Origin: Morella rubra
Lineage: Eukaryota; Streptophyta; Magnoliopsida; Fagales; Myricaceae
NCBI GenBank assembly: GCA_003952965.2
Contig: CM025853.1
Coordinates: forward strand, 5,418,015-5,482,014
Length of the DNA: 64,000 nt
Reading direction: 5' to 3'
The translations under genes were made by a program, and so were the position numbers. Every line of letters begins with the position of its first letter. Position 1 is the first letter of the stretch. A model generated the notes under the pieces. The model was not told where the DNA came from. It did no database searches and saw nothing but the letters and a program-made list of their open reading frames with translations. Below are positions 22,078-32,553 of this stretch, piece by piece.

Positions 22078-22301
22078 GAGAAATTATAAATAATCCAAAA
22101 AAAAAATTGTAATAAATAAGTAGAGTTCGCTGCTGTTGGGATACATGCAACTTGGGACCTTCCCAAGCGGCCGAGTTGTTTCTGTTTTTGGGACCTTAAA
22201 AGCAGAGCTGATTCCAGACACTGCAACGGGCTGCCGAGCTTTCGGCGAAGCCAAAAAGTCGGAACACGCTTTAAAAAAAAAACAAAAAAAAAAAAAGGAA
22301 C

Positions 22302-22364
22302 ACGCGTCAAAGCCGCGTGGGGTCAGACACGTGCCCTCACATGTCTTCAACGCGCCCATACGCG
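22302..22364 (+). promoter_or_regulatory. cluster of four CGCG boxes and a G-box
   Basis: CGCG cores fitting vCGCGb lie at 22303-22306 (acgcgt), 22314-22317 (ccgcgt), 22351-22354 (acgcgc) and 22361-22364 (acgcgg), and a perfect CACGTG G-box lies at 22328-22333. CGCG boxes bind CAMTA factors, which are themselves calmodulin-regulated; G-boxes bind bZIP or bHLH factors. They lie 150-210 bp before the start of the calmodulin-like gene, in a stretch clearly more GC-rich than its surroundings. Activity is inferred. Confidence 0.6.
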
Positions 22365-22402
22365 GTCCCCCGGTTGCTTTCATCTTTACTCTCCTCCGTA
22401 GA

Positions 22403-22408
22403 TATAAG
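22403..22408 (+). promoter_or_regulatory. probable TATA box of the CML gene
   Basis: TATAAG lies 110 bp before the ATG and about 40 bp after the CGCG cluster, a normal position for a plant core promoter with a short 5' leader. Confidence 0.55.
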
Positions 22409-22512
22409 TACACAATCTCCTCCTTAGAAAAACAAAAAAAAACAAAATAGTACACGATCTCCTCGTTTTGTTCTCCCTGAGAAATCAAGAGGAAAACAGA
22501 ATCACAACAGCC

Positions 22513-23016
22513 ATGTCAACGAATCAAACCCCGGAGAGCCAAAAGAAGCCATCGGTATACCTCCAGAATATGGAAGAGGTCGAGAAGGTGTTCAACCGCT
22601 TCGACGCCAATGGCGACGGGAAGATCTCCGTGTCTGAGCTCGGCTCAGTCCTCGACTCCCTCGGCTCCACATTCTCCTCCTCCGTCGAGGTCCAACGCAT
22701 CATGGACGAGATCGACTCCGACCGCGATGGCTTCATCTCGCTCCCCGAGTTCGCCTCCTTCTGCCGCGCCGGGTCCAAAGACGGTGGCGCCTCCGAGCTC
22801 CGCGAAGCCTTCAACCTCTACGACCAGGACCAGAACGGCCTGATCTCGGCCGGGGAGCTCCACCTCGTGCTCAACCGCCTTGGCATGAAGTGCTCCCTCG
22901 AAGATTGCCACCGAATGATCAGATCTGTCGACTCTGACGGTGACGGAAACGTCAACTTCGAGGAGTTCGAGAAGATGATGACCAACGCGAACAAAAACAA
23001 CGGCTCCGCACCTTAG
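22513..23016 (+). CDS. CML27: calmodulin-like protein, CML27-like (four EF-hands)
   Basis: A single-exon gene of 167 aa. Four canonical 12-residue calcium loops are visible: [12 protein letters not shown] (31-42), [12 protein letters not shown] (68-79), [12 protein letters not shown] (104-115) and [12 protein letters not shown] (140-151). All have aspartate at position 1 and glutamate at 12, so all should bind calcium. The protein is a sensor with no other domain. The N-terminal extension is short and has no N-myristoylation glycine. The start at 22513 is chosen over an in-frame ATG at 22468 because the latter lies within the likely 5' leader and homologues begin near here. GC content is far above the flanks, as is usual for single-exon CMLs. 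Arabidopsis CML27 (At1g18210) fits by sequence and by its place in the conserved gene order. Confidence 0.93.
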   Translation: MSTNQTPESQKKPSVYLQNMEEVEKVFNRFDANGDGKISVSELGSVLDSLGSTFSSSVEVQRIMDEIDSDRDGFISLPEFASFCRAGSKDGGASELREAFNLYDQDQNGLISAGELHLVLNRLGMKCSLEDCHRMIRSVDSDGDGNVNFEEFEKMMTNANKNNGSAP

Positions 23017-24271
23017 ATTGTGGAATTGACGGTGGGAGCGCCTTTTGCACGCGTATATAGGTGCTATCTTTTCTCCATTCCAGTTTTCAGTTCATCTAAT
23101 TTGAATCTAAATCTGAATCAATCTAAGTTTGTCAGGATTGTAGGATGTGGTTTGGATGGTTTTCTTATAAATAACTTTCTTCGACCAGTAATAATGACGA
23201 AAAATTGGCAACTTTAGTTTTGCGTTGTTCCATTTTCTTATTATGGATTACCTCCTAAAGATGCAGTTCCAGTATGGTAAACTCGAATTGCTAGTTTCGT
23301 GGGACAATTTTGATCTTTCTAGCCGATCTTTCCGGTGAACTAGAAGGATTCTGTATATTTAGTTTAATACCTTAAGGCATGGATTTCTTCTTTGTTTTTC
23401 TTTGTGATCGAAAATATGCTTGAAAAGGAAGAAGCTTCTATGGTTATTGGTTAGCATCTTAAGCAACTGCTTTCACGGTGTTGAATCCCCGGAATTTGGC
23501 TTTTATGTGTTAGAATCTACGATTCACAACAAAACAAATGAAAAATATCTACAAAATAAAATACCTCAAAAAACAAAAAAAGCTCAACAGTGGTTCAGTG
23601 TTTCTACAGAAGTCTCAATTCTCTGAATTGGCATTTGGAAATTCTAAGGTGTGGTTAGATTCTTCGATCTTTGTGTCGACAAAGCTTGATTGGACACCTT
23701 TTGCGTCCGCGTTGACCACGTGGGCTCGTTTCTTTGGAGCACCGCTCAGTTATTTATCCCGTGGCTCCAAGAGAATTCCTCTATTTTATGCGCACGTATG
23801 GCAAAGAAATTGGAAAACAAAGTATTACAAATTTACAATTACTATTCATGAAAAGGATTTCCCCAATTAATCCAAAGCAAGGGGCCAGGGATACAACAAG
23901 ATGTGTTAATCCAAAGCAGGGGTACAAAACAAGCACACGAACGGCAGAAGAAGAGACGAGGGGTCAGGGGACCATTCTGGGTTGTGGTCCTGTATTCCCC
24001 TTTGATGAACGTTGGATAGGGAAGAGCTCATGAACCATATTTTTTTGGATGCCCGTTTTGTTTGCATTCTTATCAAAATATGAACCACTCCTGTCCTCTT
24101 GTCACGTAGGAAGAAAGGGCAACAACTACTAGCTGGTTATAAGTGATCCATTAGCTTGCCAAATGGTTGGATAGCATCTTTTAATCTGTCTTGTAGCTCT
24201 GGCCGCGCTGTTCAGAATTCAAATCATATCCGTCTTGCTGGGTATTTTGAGTGTTCCTGACATAGTTGGAC
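23017..24271. other. 3' flank of the CML gene, gene-free
   Basis: This should contain the CML 3' untranslated region (AT-rich, from 23017). The frames at 23420-23626, 23538-23870 and 23734-24033 overlap one another and match nothing known. Near 23875 and 23914 the phrase aatccaaagca recurs in a short direct repeat. Confidence 0.4.
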
Positions 24272-24274
24272 TTA

Positions 24275-24598
24275 GGACATGTTTGTTCAACTTTTTCCTA
24301 AGATTCAAATCCATTAATAAAATTATCACCAAACATCTTAAAAATTCAAACACAAACACCAATTCATTTACACAATCTCCAACAATTTTTTACACAAACT
24401 TCAATACATTTTTTTAAAAAAATTATAACAAATCTTCTCTCTTTATATTTTTTCACAAAATTTTAATACTTTTTTATTAAATAATTACATCAAATCATTT
24501 CTCTCTCCACTTTACACAAACACCTATAAAATACTATTTAACATAAATATTCACAACTTTTTTAAAATCCTACGATTTTTCACAACACGAACATGCCC
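24275..24598. mobile_element. PIF/Harbinger-like (Tourist-type) MITE, 324 bp
   Basis: The left end is GGACATGTTTGTTC and the right end in reverse is GGGCATGTTCGTGT. The 3-bp target duplication TTA lies at 24272-24274 and 24599-24601. A GGGCATGTTTG-like end with a TTA/TAA duplication is the pattern of Tourist MITEs. The interior is AT-rich and non-coding. Confidence 0.65.
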
Positions 24599-24601
24599 TT
24601 A

Positions 24602-25322
24602 GATACGTGTGATGTTATAGTTAGTGGGCCCCTCCCCCATTTACGTGATTAAGCCAGGCAATACTTACAATATTAGAATGAAGTGGCGCTAGCCATTCAG
24701 TTCTTTCGAAGGTTTCACTTGGAGAGGGCTATATAACCACTTCCTTCTCAGTACAAAAGTACACCTTTCTTCAATATTATTATCTCCCTTATAGCATTTA
24801 GGCTGTAAAATTTGTGAATGATTCTCTACTAGAACACTATGAAGAGCGTTCAGTTATAATAAATTTTGAGAATTTTTTTTATGTTTTGAAAATTTTTAAA
24901 TAATGTTAACTTTATTGGTATGCGTGTTGTAGTTATTTTTATGTGGTGTTAAAAATAATGTTTGGTTGTAAAATTTTTTATATTACGAAGATTAAAAAAA
25001 AAATCCTAAAAATTTTTTTTTAGCGAACAATATCTATGAAAAAAACATTTTTTAATCTTTGAAAATTGCTGCGCGCGAAACAATTCAAAAAACTCGATTT
25101 TAGGAATACGAGGTATATTGAAATCTCAATTGATTTCCGCCGTGCATATAATATTTTCAACATGTGAGATCATGTATGTCCCATCACTACCACCAGGGTC
25201 CGACTCCGTCAGGAATCTTGAATCGTGAGTGGTTAGGAAAAAATTGAACTTTTTAAGAAAATTTTTCATAAAGTCAAATTTTTACACCCAAATATCAAAA
25301 TTTTAATTTTTTTTTTTTTACA

Positions 25323-25364
<42 letters not shown>

Positions 25365-26599
25365 CTTATAAAAAAAAAAAATTATATCAATTCTTCTAAG
25401 TTTTTACTTTTAAACGAACTCAATTATTTTTCATTTAAAAATTTTTATCAAACTTTCTTTTTCCTTACATTTTAAAATAAAAATCACGTTACAATCATAT
25501 ATTTTTAAATTTTTTCATTAACTTTTTACAAACTCCAATAAAAAAGTAAAACTGTAAAAATGTGTTCCTGTAAACGAAAGATCACCTTAACATATTCTCA
25601 ATTTCTCAATCAAGCCGTGGCATTTCTTAGGCATGTCCTAAAGTTTTTTTCTTGGGTTATGTACCCATTTAGTCCTTAAATTTTTACCCCTTTTAATAAA
25701 TCGTATTTCAATTTTTAAATTGATTACAAAGGTTCTTGAATTTGCAATTTTTTTTAAACAATTCATTTTTCGTTTAACTTTTATCTATAAAGTTAATAAT
25801 TCACACGTTAATTCCAGTCATAAGTTTACATGTGTAACCTAAAACTAAAATGATGTGATTTATAATTTTTTAAGTTTTTCTAATTTTTATTTTTTTAAAA
25901 AAAATTAATTTAAATTAAATTATTTAAATTATCTATTTTTTTTGGATGTCACCTATCAAATTTATTATTTGAGCTGACTTGTGCTTATTAAATTTGAGAA
26001 TAAAATTTTAAAAGAAAAAATTCTTTGATAAAAATTATAAACTCAATGACTTTGTAATTAATTTAAAAACTGAAGGAAAATTTATCAAAAGAAGTCAAGA
26101 CCTAAGACTAAATAGATGATTAACCCTTTTTTTTTTTCTCAAAGCCAGCCAAGGGCAGTAATCACGTATGACAAAAAGTTTGGTTACAATAATTGTTGGA
26201 CTTTTTTCAGTTTGAATAAGAGCACGGCCCCATTTATGTCATTACGAAAGGCCACTGCAACCAACTCAGCCTAAAACTAAACGTTTAATTAAAAGTAAAC
26301 AACTATTTGAGTCAAAATGGGTCCCGCGACTGGAGATTGATAAAAATCCATCTTGGCCTATAAAGAAGCGATGTTCATAAATTTTTCTTCACAATGGAAA
26401 GATAGGTCCAGGCTCAATGAATTCTAAAATTGATAGGTATGGAATTTGGGAGAATCCACCCACACCCGACCCAGCGAACGAAAAGGGAAGTCTCGTGAAA
26501 GAGGTTCATAAAGTCGGAGAAACGGTGAGCCCTCGAGCCATCCGGAAGGTCCCCTCCACCCAAGCCCGAACGATCTGTAGGCCAGAAATGGTGTAGCTC
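24602..26599. other. AT-rich intergenic region with an orphan promoter-like site and a long T tract
   Basis: A TATATAA box at 24730-24736 is followed within about 110 bp by an ATG that opens only a five-codon frame. A homopolymer T run of nearly 40 bases covers about 25327-25364 and is followed by an A run. At about 26390-26590 a GC-richer block (acccgacccagcgaacg) looks like part of an unrecognised repeat. No gene is supported. Confidence 0.4.
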
Positions 26600-26609
26600 G
26601 CATGTAGGG

Positions 26610-27423
26610 GTTTTTTTTTTTTTTTTTCTAGATCACGTTCCGAAAAAGGACCCGAAAAACAACAGATAAGGTTGAACATAACCAACGAGATCCATAAAAG
26701 GATCGGATAAAGCCATTACATGCTCCATGTGAAGCAGTAAGAGCGGTAGCCAGACTCAATAGACAAAGCTACCAGGACCTAGACTAGCCAATAGATACAA
26801 CACCACAATCTGGTACAACAAGTCCCAACGAGGGCGAAAAAAGATCCACAATGGATCAGAAAAGCCCTTGAGGAGCCGGATACAACAAAAATTGGCCAAG
26901 CATGGCCAACACAACCAACATCAAAAAAACAAGAAAAAAAACCAAAAATCGGAAGCAGCAAAACACACAAGCGAACGGAGAGACCATACGCCGACGACCC
27001 ACGCACCTCCGAAAATCCACCGAGAATAACGAAAAAACTGGCAGGTGCGGGGCCTCACGCGCGGCGTGTGAGGCTCGGGAGACGCCATGCGCCGCCTCAT
27101 GGTTGCCAGACTGGAGCGGCTAAGTACGCCTGGAGAAGCAGAAGGCATTGGGCAAGGCTGTGTCCATCGGAGAATAACAAGAACACTGGGATCTAACTTT
27201 CAAGCTTCTGAGCAAAAACAGACAGAGAGGGAGGGGAAGAAGAAAAAAGACCAAAGAAGAAGGGGAAAGAGAGAGGAGAGAGGGGGAAGGAGGAAGGCGG
27301 CGAGAAGAGCCGGAGCTCCTCCCGCCGCCAAAAAACCAAGGAGGAAGAGGGGCGCTAAGGCTGGGGGGTGAAGAAAGTTCTAAAGAGGGGAGCGCCTCTC
27401 TCTCTAGAACGCACGGGGTTGTT
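26610..27423 (-). mobile_element. poly(A)-tailed retroposon (LINE-like), minus strand
   Basis: On the minus strand the insert ends in a poly(A) tail (T run 26611-26627 on the plus strand). It is flanked by an exact 10-bp duplication, gcatgtaggg, at 26600-26609 and 27424-27433. Variable-length direct repeats next to a poly(A) tail are the mark of target-primed reverse transcription, so this is a LINE, a LINE-mobilised copy or a SINE-like element. The 5' end (right side) is GC-rich and has a hairpin around gttctaaagag / ctctctagaac (27377-27410). The minus-strand frames (26779-27006, 26921-27148) and the arginine-rich plus frame show no reverse transcriptase. Confidence 0.7.
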
Positions 27424-27433
27424 GCATGTAGGG

Positions 27434-29122
27434 TTAGAGATATAAATGTATCATCATGTGTAGAGTCACGCTTCCATCAGTCGAAAAGAACCTTTGCATA
27501 GCATAAAGGCCTTTTGGAGCCAATCAAGCATTTGAAGTTTTTTTTTTAAGCAAATTATGAATATTACACAATATCACCTTCGAAAGAGGGAATCAAACAC
27601 CAATTATGAATATCTCTAGACAAAAAGTAACATTGATGACGATGGGAGGAAGCCCATCGCGCTACATTATGAGCTAGAGACATGTAATGCCTAGAGACGT
27701 GTAATGTCTTCTATTTCTTAAAAGATTGCAAAACTAGCTAGATATCGAAAATAAGAGCTTCGATGGACCAGTCCAACTGTGTGAGAGGAGCATAAATAGC
27801 AAAAATAACTGGACTAGTCCATGTACTTTGGATGCGTATGCAAACTCTAATTAAGCGAAATATTTAAGGAATGTTGTAAAAATTTAAAAAAAAATAGAGT
27901 TTTATTGAGTTCTATGAGAAAGTAGTGAATAAAGTAGAATTTTATAAGAGTTGGTGTAAAAGTGAGGAAAGATAAGTAAAAATTTATAGAAACTTGTGAA
28001 AAGGTAAAGAAAAAAATAATTTGAATGAATTTTTATATTTATTATAATAAATAGAGATAATTTGTTGAGAAGATATATTATTTTAAAATTATTTTATTTG
28101 ATAAAAATTCTGAATTAATTACAAACTAAAATTTTGAAATTAGTTGTTCAAGTCAGAACTCTTCCCTTCCTACACCCAGTCAGCTAGAAGGAGATCTGTA
28201 GCGTCTCTTCCTTAGCTATCGTCTCCTCCCAAAGGCATAGGCACAAGTAGAAAAAATCCCCCAAGTATGTGACTCAAAGGACAACCTGAAGTTAGTTATC
28301 TCAATTAATATTTTTTAAATACTGAATTAAGCATCGGAATCTTGTCTTATCTCACCAACGCAAAAGAAGCCTTAATAGCGGTACGTTGCTCATCTGTTGA
28401 GGTGAATCGAATTTGGCACCATCAAAAGCCATTTCGGCAGGGAACACGTATAGCAGGGGCCTCAAATGTTAATTATGAGCCATACCTTCTCTCTGTCCAA
28501 AGCGTGCACAAACCGTGTCGCGTGTCGGGATCCAACACGGTTTAATTATCAAGATCTGAAAGTTCGGATTCTGTTCTTCTGCTGCAATAAATTATGTCAC
28601 TGTTGCTGATGTTATTGCTCTCATAGCAGCCACTGTTGTTGTCGGCTTAGCCATGATGCCTCGAGCGTCCCCTGCTTCAACCAACTTTTTGATTTACTCA
28701 CCTCCTTTTTTCTGCACACTTTTTTCTTTGTTGGGCCGAGATGATTTTGGCAGGTTTCATTGCAAACAATTGGAAAGCATAGAAAGCGCAAGCAAATCTT
28801 ATTTTGCCAATTAAAATATCCAGTAACTGAAAGTGGACTCATTTCGTCTGGTCCACTAGTTTCTTGACCCCTCGACTAAGCAGAGGAACAGTCAGAAATG
28901 GCGGTCTCTAAAGCACTACAAAACTCTGGCTGCTTGATGAACGCACGTTCTTGTAGTCATCCGCAACAGTTTGAACTCTGGACTATCTGCAACTCCAATG
29001 TCATTTGAGCCGACTGGAAACTGGAAAGGGCCAATTTTTTTCAAGCAATTGCTCTTCTTGTTTTTGGTTTCGCCATGTTTCTCAAGAACTTTTTGTGCAC
29101 GTTATAACTCAGGTTTGAATGA
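27434..29122. other. intergenic region without recognised genes
   Basis: AT-rich sequence with short chance frames (28342-28545 plus, 28621-28842 minus). Nothing resembles a known protein, RNA gene or complete transposon. Confidence 0.4.
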
Positions 29123-29506
29123 ATGGCAAGCGCCGAATGTCAAAAGTTAAACTGTGGTATCATCTTTGAGCAATGTTGGTGTCTCTCCGTATTTTCCGAA
29201 CGGGGAGCTCTTGTACGTGTGTGCGGGGAAAGTGAACTGCAATCTCCCTACCATGGTCTCTGCAAGGAACTCCCCAGTCCCCAGGAGTCGAAAGACTCGA
29301 AACAGATAAACAACAAAAACTGTATTCTAATGGGCCAAGTCATGGACAGCCCCCAACAGAGTTCCATTCTTCTGGGGGCTGCCAATAACCAAAACAAACC
29401 ACATATGTATTTTTGCAAAACCCAATTTGATCGTCATGGTGCAGCAAAAAATGGCCCAATAATGTTGACATTTGGTGATCATCTGCTGGATCAAAAGAAC
29501 AAATAA
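29123..29506 (+). CDS. hypothetical 127-aa open frame
   Basis: The longest plus-strand frame in the CML-to-Rab interval that is not obviously a transposon. It starts MASAECQKLNCGIIFEQCW and is rich in Ser, Gln, Asn and Cys, with no signal peptide, membrane segment or recognised motif. It is intronless and immediately followed by a duplicated segment (29562-29695) and a DNA element. It may be a chance frame, a lineage-specific gene or part of a non-coding transcript. Confidence 0.15.
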   Translation: MASAECQKLNCGIIFEQCWCLSVFSERGALVRVCGESELQSPYHGLCKELPSPQESKDSKQINNKNCILMGQVMDSPQQSSILLGAANNQNKPHMYFCKTQFDRHGAAKNGPIMLTFGDHLLDQKNK

Positions 29507-29561
29507 CTCATGGGCTCAATTCATGAGACAAGCTAGATATGAAAACTGATTGAGAAGCCCT

Positions 29562-29695
29562 CAGTTCACTTTGTCTCCCAACTGGGTTAAGTCTGGCTCT
29601 GTGTTCAGTGCGTTCAGAAGCTCTTAGCAGTTCAATTTGTCTCCCAATTAGGTTAAATCTGTCCGAGTTTAGTGCGTTCAAAAGTCCTAATTTCA
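29562..29695 (+). repeat. two-copy tandem repeat of about 66 bp
   Basis: Two diverged units share ttgtctccca, ggttaa-tctg and agtgcgttca in the same order, starting near 29563 and 29632. Confidence 0.7.
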
Positions 29696-29699
29696 CTTA

Positions 29700-30591
29700 G
29701 GGTCCGTTTGTTTGCTTGCAAAACAAATTCTGTACTTTTTTTTTTTTACTTTTTTTTTTAAGTACAAGGAAAAGGGTCAAAGTAAAAAGTTTTCAAGTCA
29801 ACGGTCTATTATTTTTCAAAAAATAAATTAAGTTCAAATTTTCTGTAAACTAAAATTTTTTTTGGAGGAACATTATAGTACGCCCATATTTATGGCAAAA
29901 AAAGGAGCCTCCCTCAAGTTTCAAAATATTTTATTTTATCTCATATGTTTCAAAAACAATCAATTACTTGCCTTGGATTTGATTTGGGCATTAAACAACA
30001 TTCAAAATAATTGAAATGCCCCTCCAAGACAAATTTTTTTAAAAAATATTAAAAAAAGGATATATAAATAAAAGTAATATTTTTTTAAATAAAAATTGAA
30101 TTTGAAGGTTGATAGTTTTATATTCTTCTCTTTCCAGGCCATCACTACTCCCTTATTGGCTAAGGACAATTAAACTGCAAAAACTAATTTTATCGCAAAA
30201 TTATACCTCAGGAACATTCAAGTTGAAATCAGTACCTTAGGGACTAAAATATTAAAATTTTGAAAAAACTTTTTTTTGCCATGAGACAGCCTACGATTGG
30301 CGTTGAGATGACATCTAAAATCTGCCTAAGCACATTTCTTCTGTTGGCTAACGGACAATTGGACAAGGGATCAATTTGTCTTAAAAACTTTTTCAAGAAT
30401 ATGACGGTTGAAATCAATACTTTAGTAATTAAAATGTCAAAAGTGTAAACTATATAGACAAGCCTTTTATGTAAATACTTAAATCATTAAGTGTGTCAAA
30501 TATCAAAAAATATTTTCTTAAAAATATTTTAAAAAAATAACCAAACATTGAAAAAAAAAAATTTCTTAAAAAAGTTTAAGTCGGAAACGGA
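29700..30591 (+). mobile_element. non-autonomous DNA element, copy 1
   Basis: The left end is ggtccgtttgtttgcttg and the right end contains the reverse of tccgttt (aaacgga at about 30585). The whole length is matched in inverted orientation by 57788-58872, with shared blocks such as aacatatgag, gaaatgccc and attttaaaaaa. No coding region is seen (the frame at 30260-30448 is chance). I could not fix the target duplication. This copy lacks the plastid rRNA insert of copy 2. Confidence 0.65.
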
Positions 30592-32371
30592 TTTTTCCTC
30601 GTAAATTAAGAAAAAAAAAAAAACCAGTGATTTAATCTCTTTTTTGACACCCAAAATGTTAGAATAGTCTCTTCTTCGGACCCTCGACTAAGGTACAAAA
30701 AGAAGGTTGATACCTGCGCTTCTTGGACTGGATCTGAGCTCTAAGAACTTGTAAAAAAATTAACAACAGCGGCCGTAACAGCCGTGGTAAACATGACTAG
30801 GCATAGACATTATGATCTGGTGTTGGTAGGAAAGATATTTTCCTATCATTTTTCAGACCGGCCAAACACACCAACTAGTTATCATTGCTTGAATAACAAC
30901 TTCGAGAACCAAAATAGCAATCGGCGTGGAACTTTTGGTGAGGGAGCTGTTGCTAAAACAATCAGATGGCGACCACTCCAAGCTAACCACCGTAAAAGAT
31001 GGCTTCTAGTGGCAGTGAAGGATACCCCGATTAGAATCAGAACAAAGTGATGGTTTATAACTTCCAAAAGCTTCATCGTGGTGAATATATATATTTTGGG
31101 TATACTAAGACTTATAAATAAATAAATAACAGATTTAACAGATTTTCTCTATTCCATCCTCATTGAACTCTATAAGTTATCCCTTCTTGTGACAGCAACT
31201 TTTTATTATACATTTACTTAAAAGTAAATGTGTAGTTTTATAAGTTACCTTGTGATAGCGACTTTTTATTATATATTTATTTAAAAGTTAATACATAGAA
31301 GACATGCTAGAAGAGTGATAATTCAATTGGTATTATTCAGTACTAATTCATTAATTTTAACGTCTGATCTTAAATTTAGTAGATAGAATGAAATTGACAT
31401 ATAGTAGTGTCGGTAATAACATAATAGTGGCAATTTTTGTGACCACTTCTATAAATTCTCTCATTTTACAAAATTTATTTATTTATTAGGTGAAAATAAT
31501 GAATCTTTTTATTAATTTGTATTATTTATTTCTTAATGATCAGCATGCTAGCTGGCATGACTATAAGGACTGGGTCCATCAATTAAAAGATGTCAAAAGA
31601 ACTCCTTTTTGCTAAAAGTTTCGTGGGCTTTTTATCCATAACACATGCGTCTAGATTTAAATATCCTCCTAAAGAACGTCAAAATCCAATTTTTTAAATT
31701 GTTGGGTATTTCTCATCTCTTCTATCCGAGAACAAAGGACGAATCAAATCTGTATCAGGAAATTGAGTTTCAAGTAGGGAATAGATCAGATAACTTTTTA
31801 CCTACTTGTAATCTAATCAATTTTTTTTTTAAAACAACTCAAATTTTGTATTTATTTTTCAACAGCTAGCTTGGAGTTTGTTGCCAAAAAATGTGCTAGT
31901 TTGGTTAATGGTCAGAGAATCCAACAACCCTCAGTAGGATCTCACATCTCACATTGAATTTATCCAATGTAAGAATATTTTTTGGAATGATTAAGTACGA
32001 TGACTAATAATTAACCTTTACGAGCAACCCAAATGCTCATAGTCACAGATAAGCTAACTCATTTGTGACATTGAGGAGAGGAATGTCCAATCAAGCTTTG
32101 CCACATCAAACATTAAGGCGAAACTCACGATTAAGAAAATAATTAAACCCAAATGGAAAGAACACGTGGAGAGGTATAAGTGGACTTTCCTTTTTAACTT
32201 ATCAGGGAAAGGATTACCCAAAGATATTTAGTTTAGGTAGATTTGGCTGCTTCGTTAATGACATGACCCGCATGTATTTACAGCCTCAGGAAACAGCCAT
32301 GATGTCTTTGTTAATGTAAATACTCGGTGATCCTCTCCAAAGGAACTGCCAAAGTACTTTGTTTTGAAATA
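30592..32371. other. intergenic region upstream of the RABA6 gene
   Basis: No gene recognised. A tandem duplication of about 67 bp lies at about 31170-31300 (ataagtta...cttgtga...actttttattata twice). The part after about 32150 is the likely promoter region of the Rab gene, including aacacgtgga with a CACGTG at about 32163. Confidence 0.4.
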
Positions 32372-32381
32372 TATATATATA
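32372..32381 (+). promoter_or_regulatory. probable TATA box of the RABA6 gene
   Basis: TATATATATA lies about 175 bp before the start codon, followed by a pyrimidine-rich leader that ends in an A-rich stretch before ATG. Confidence 0.45.
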
Positions 32382-32553
32382 GACCACGACTCACCATCAT
32401 GCCTCCATATTTTTCTTCTTTCTTGTATTGTTCAACAAGCTCGTAATTCCTGTGCTTTCATTTTCCTCTTCAAGGTTTTTTTTTTTTTGTTTTTTGTTCC
32501 TTTTTCTTTCCCGAGAGAAAGCAGTTTGAAGTAAGAGAAAGCAATAACATAAT

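Noticed and set aside
22468-22512. Upstream in-frame ATG of the CML gene
   Set aside because: It adds a 15-residue stretch from the likely 5' leader, only about 65 bp after the TATA-like box; CML27 homologues start near 22513.
27087-27371. 94-codon arginine/lysine-rich frame
   Set aside because: It is antisense to a poly(A)-tailed retroposon and its composition follows the purine-rich sequence.
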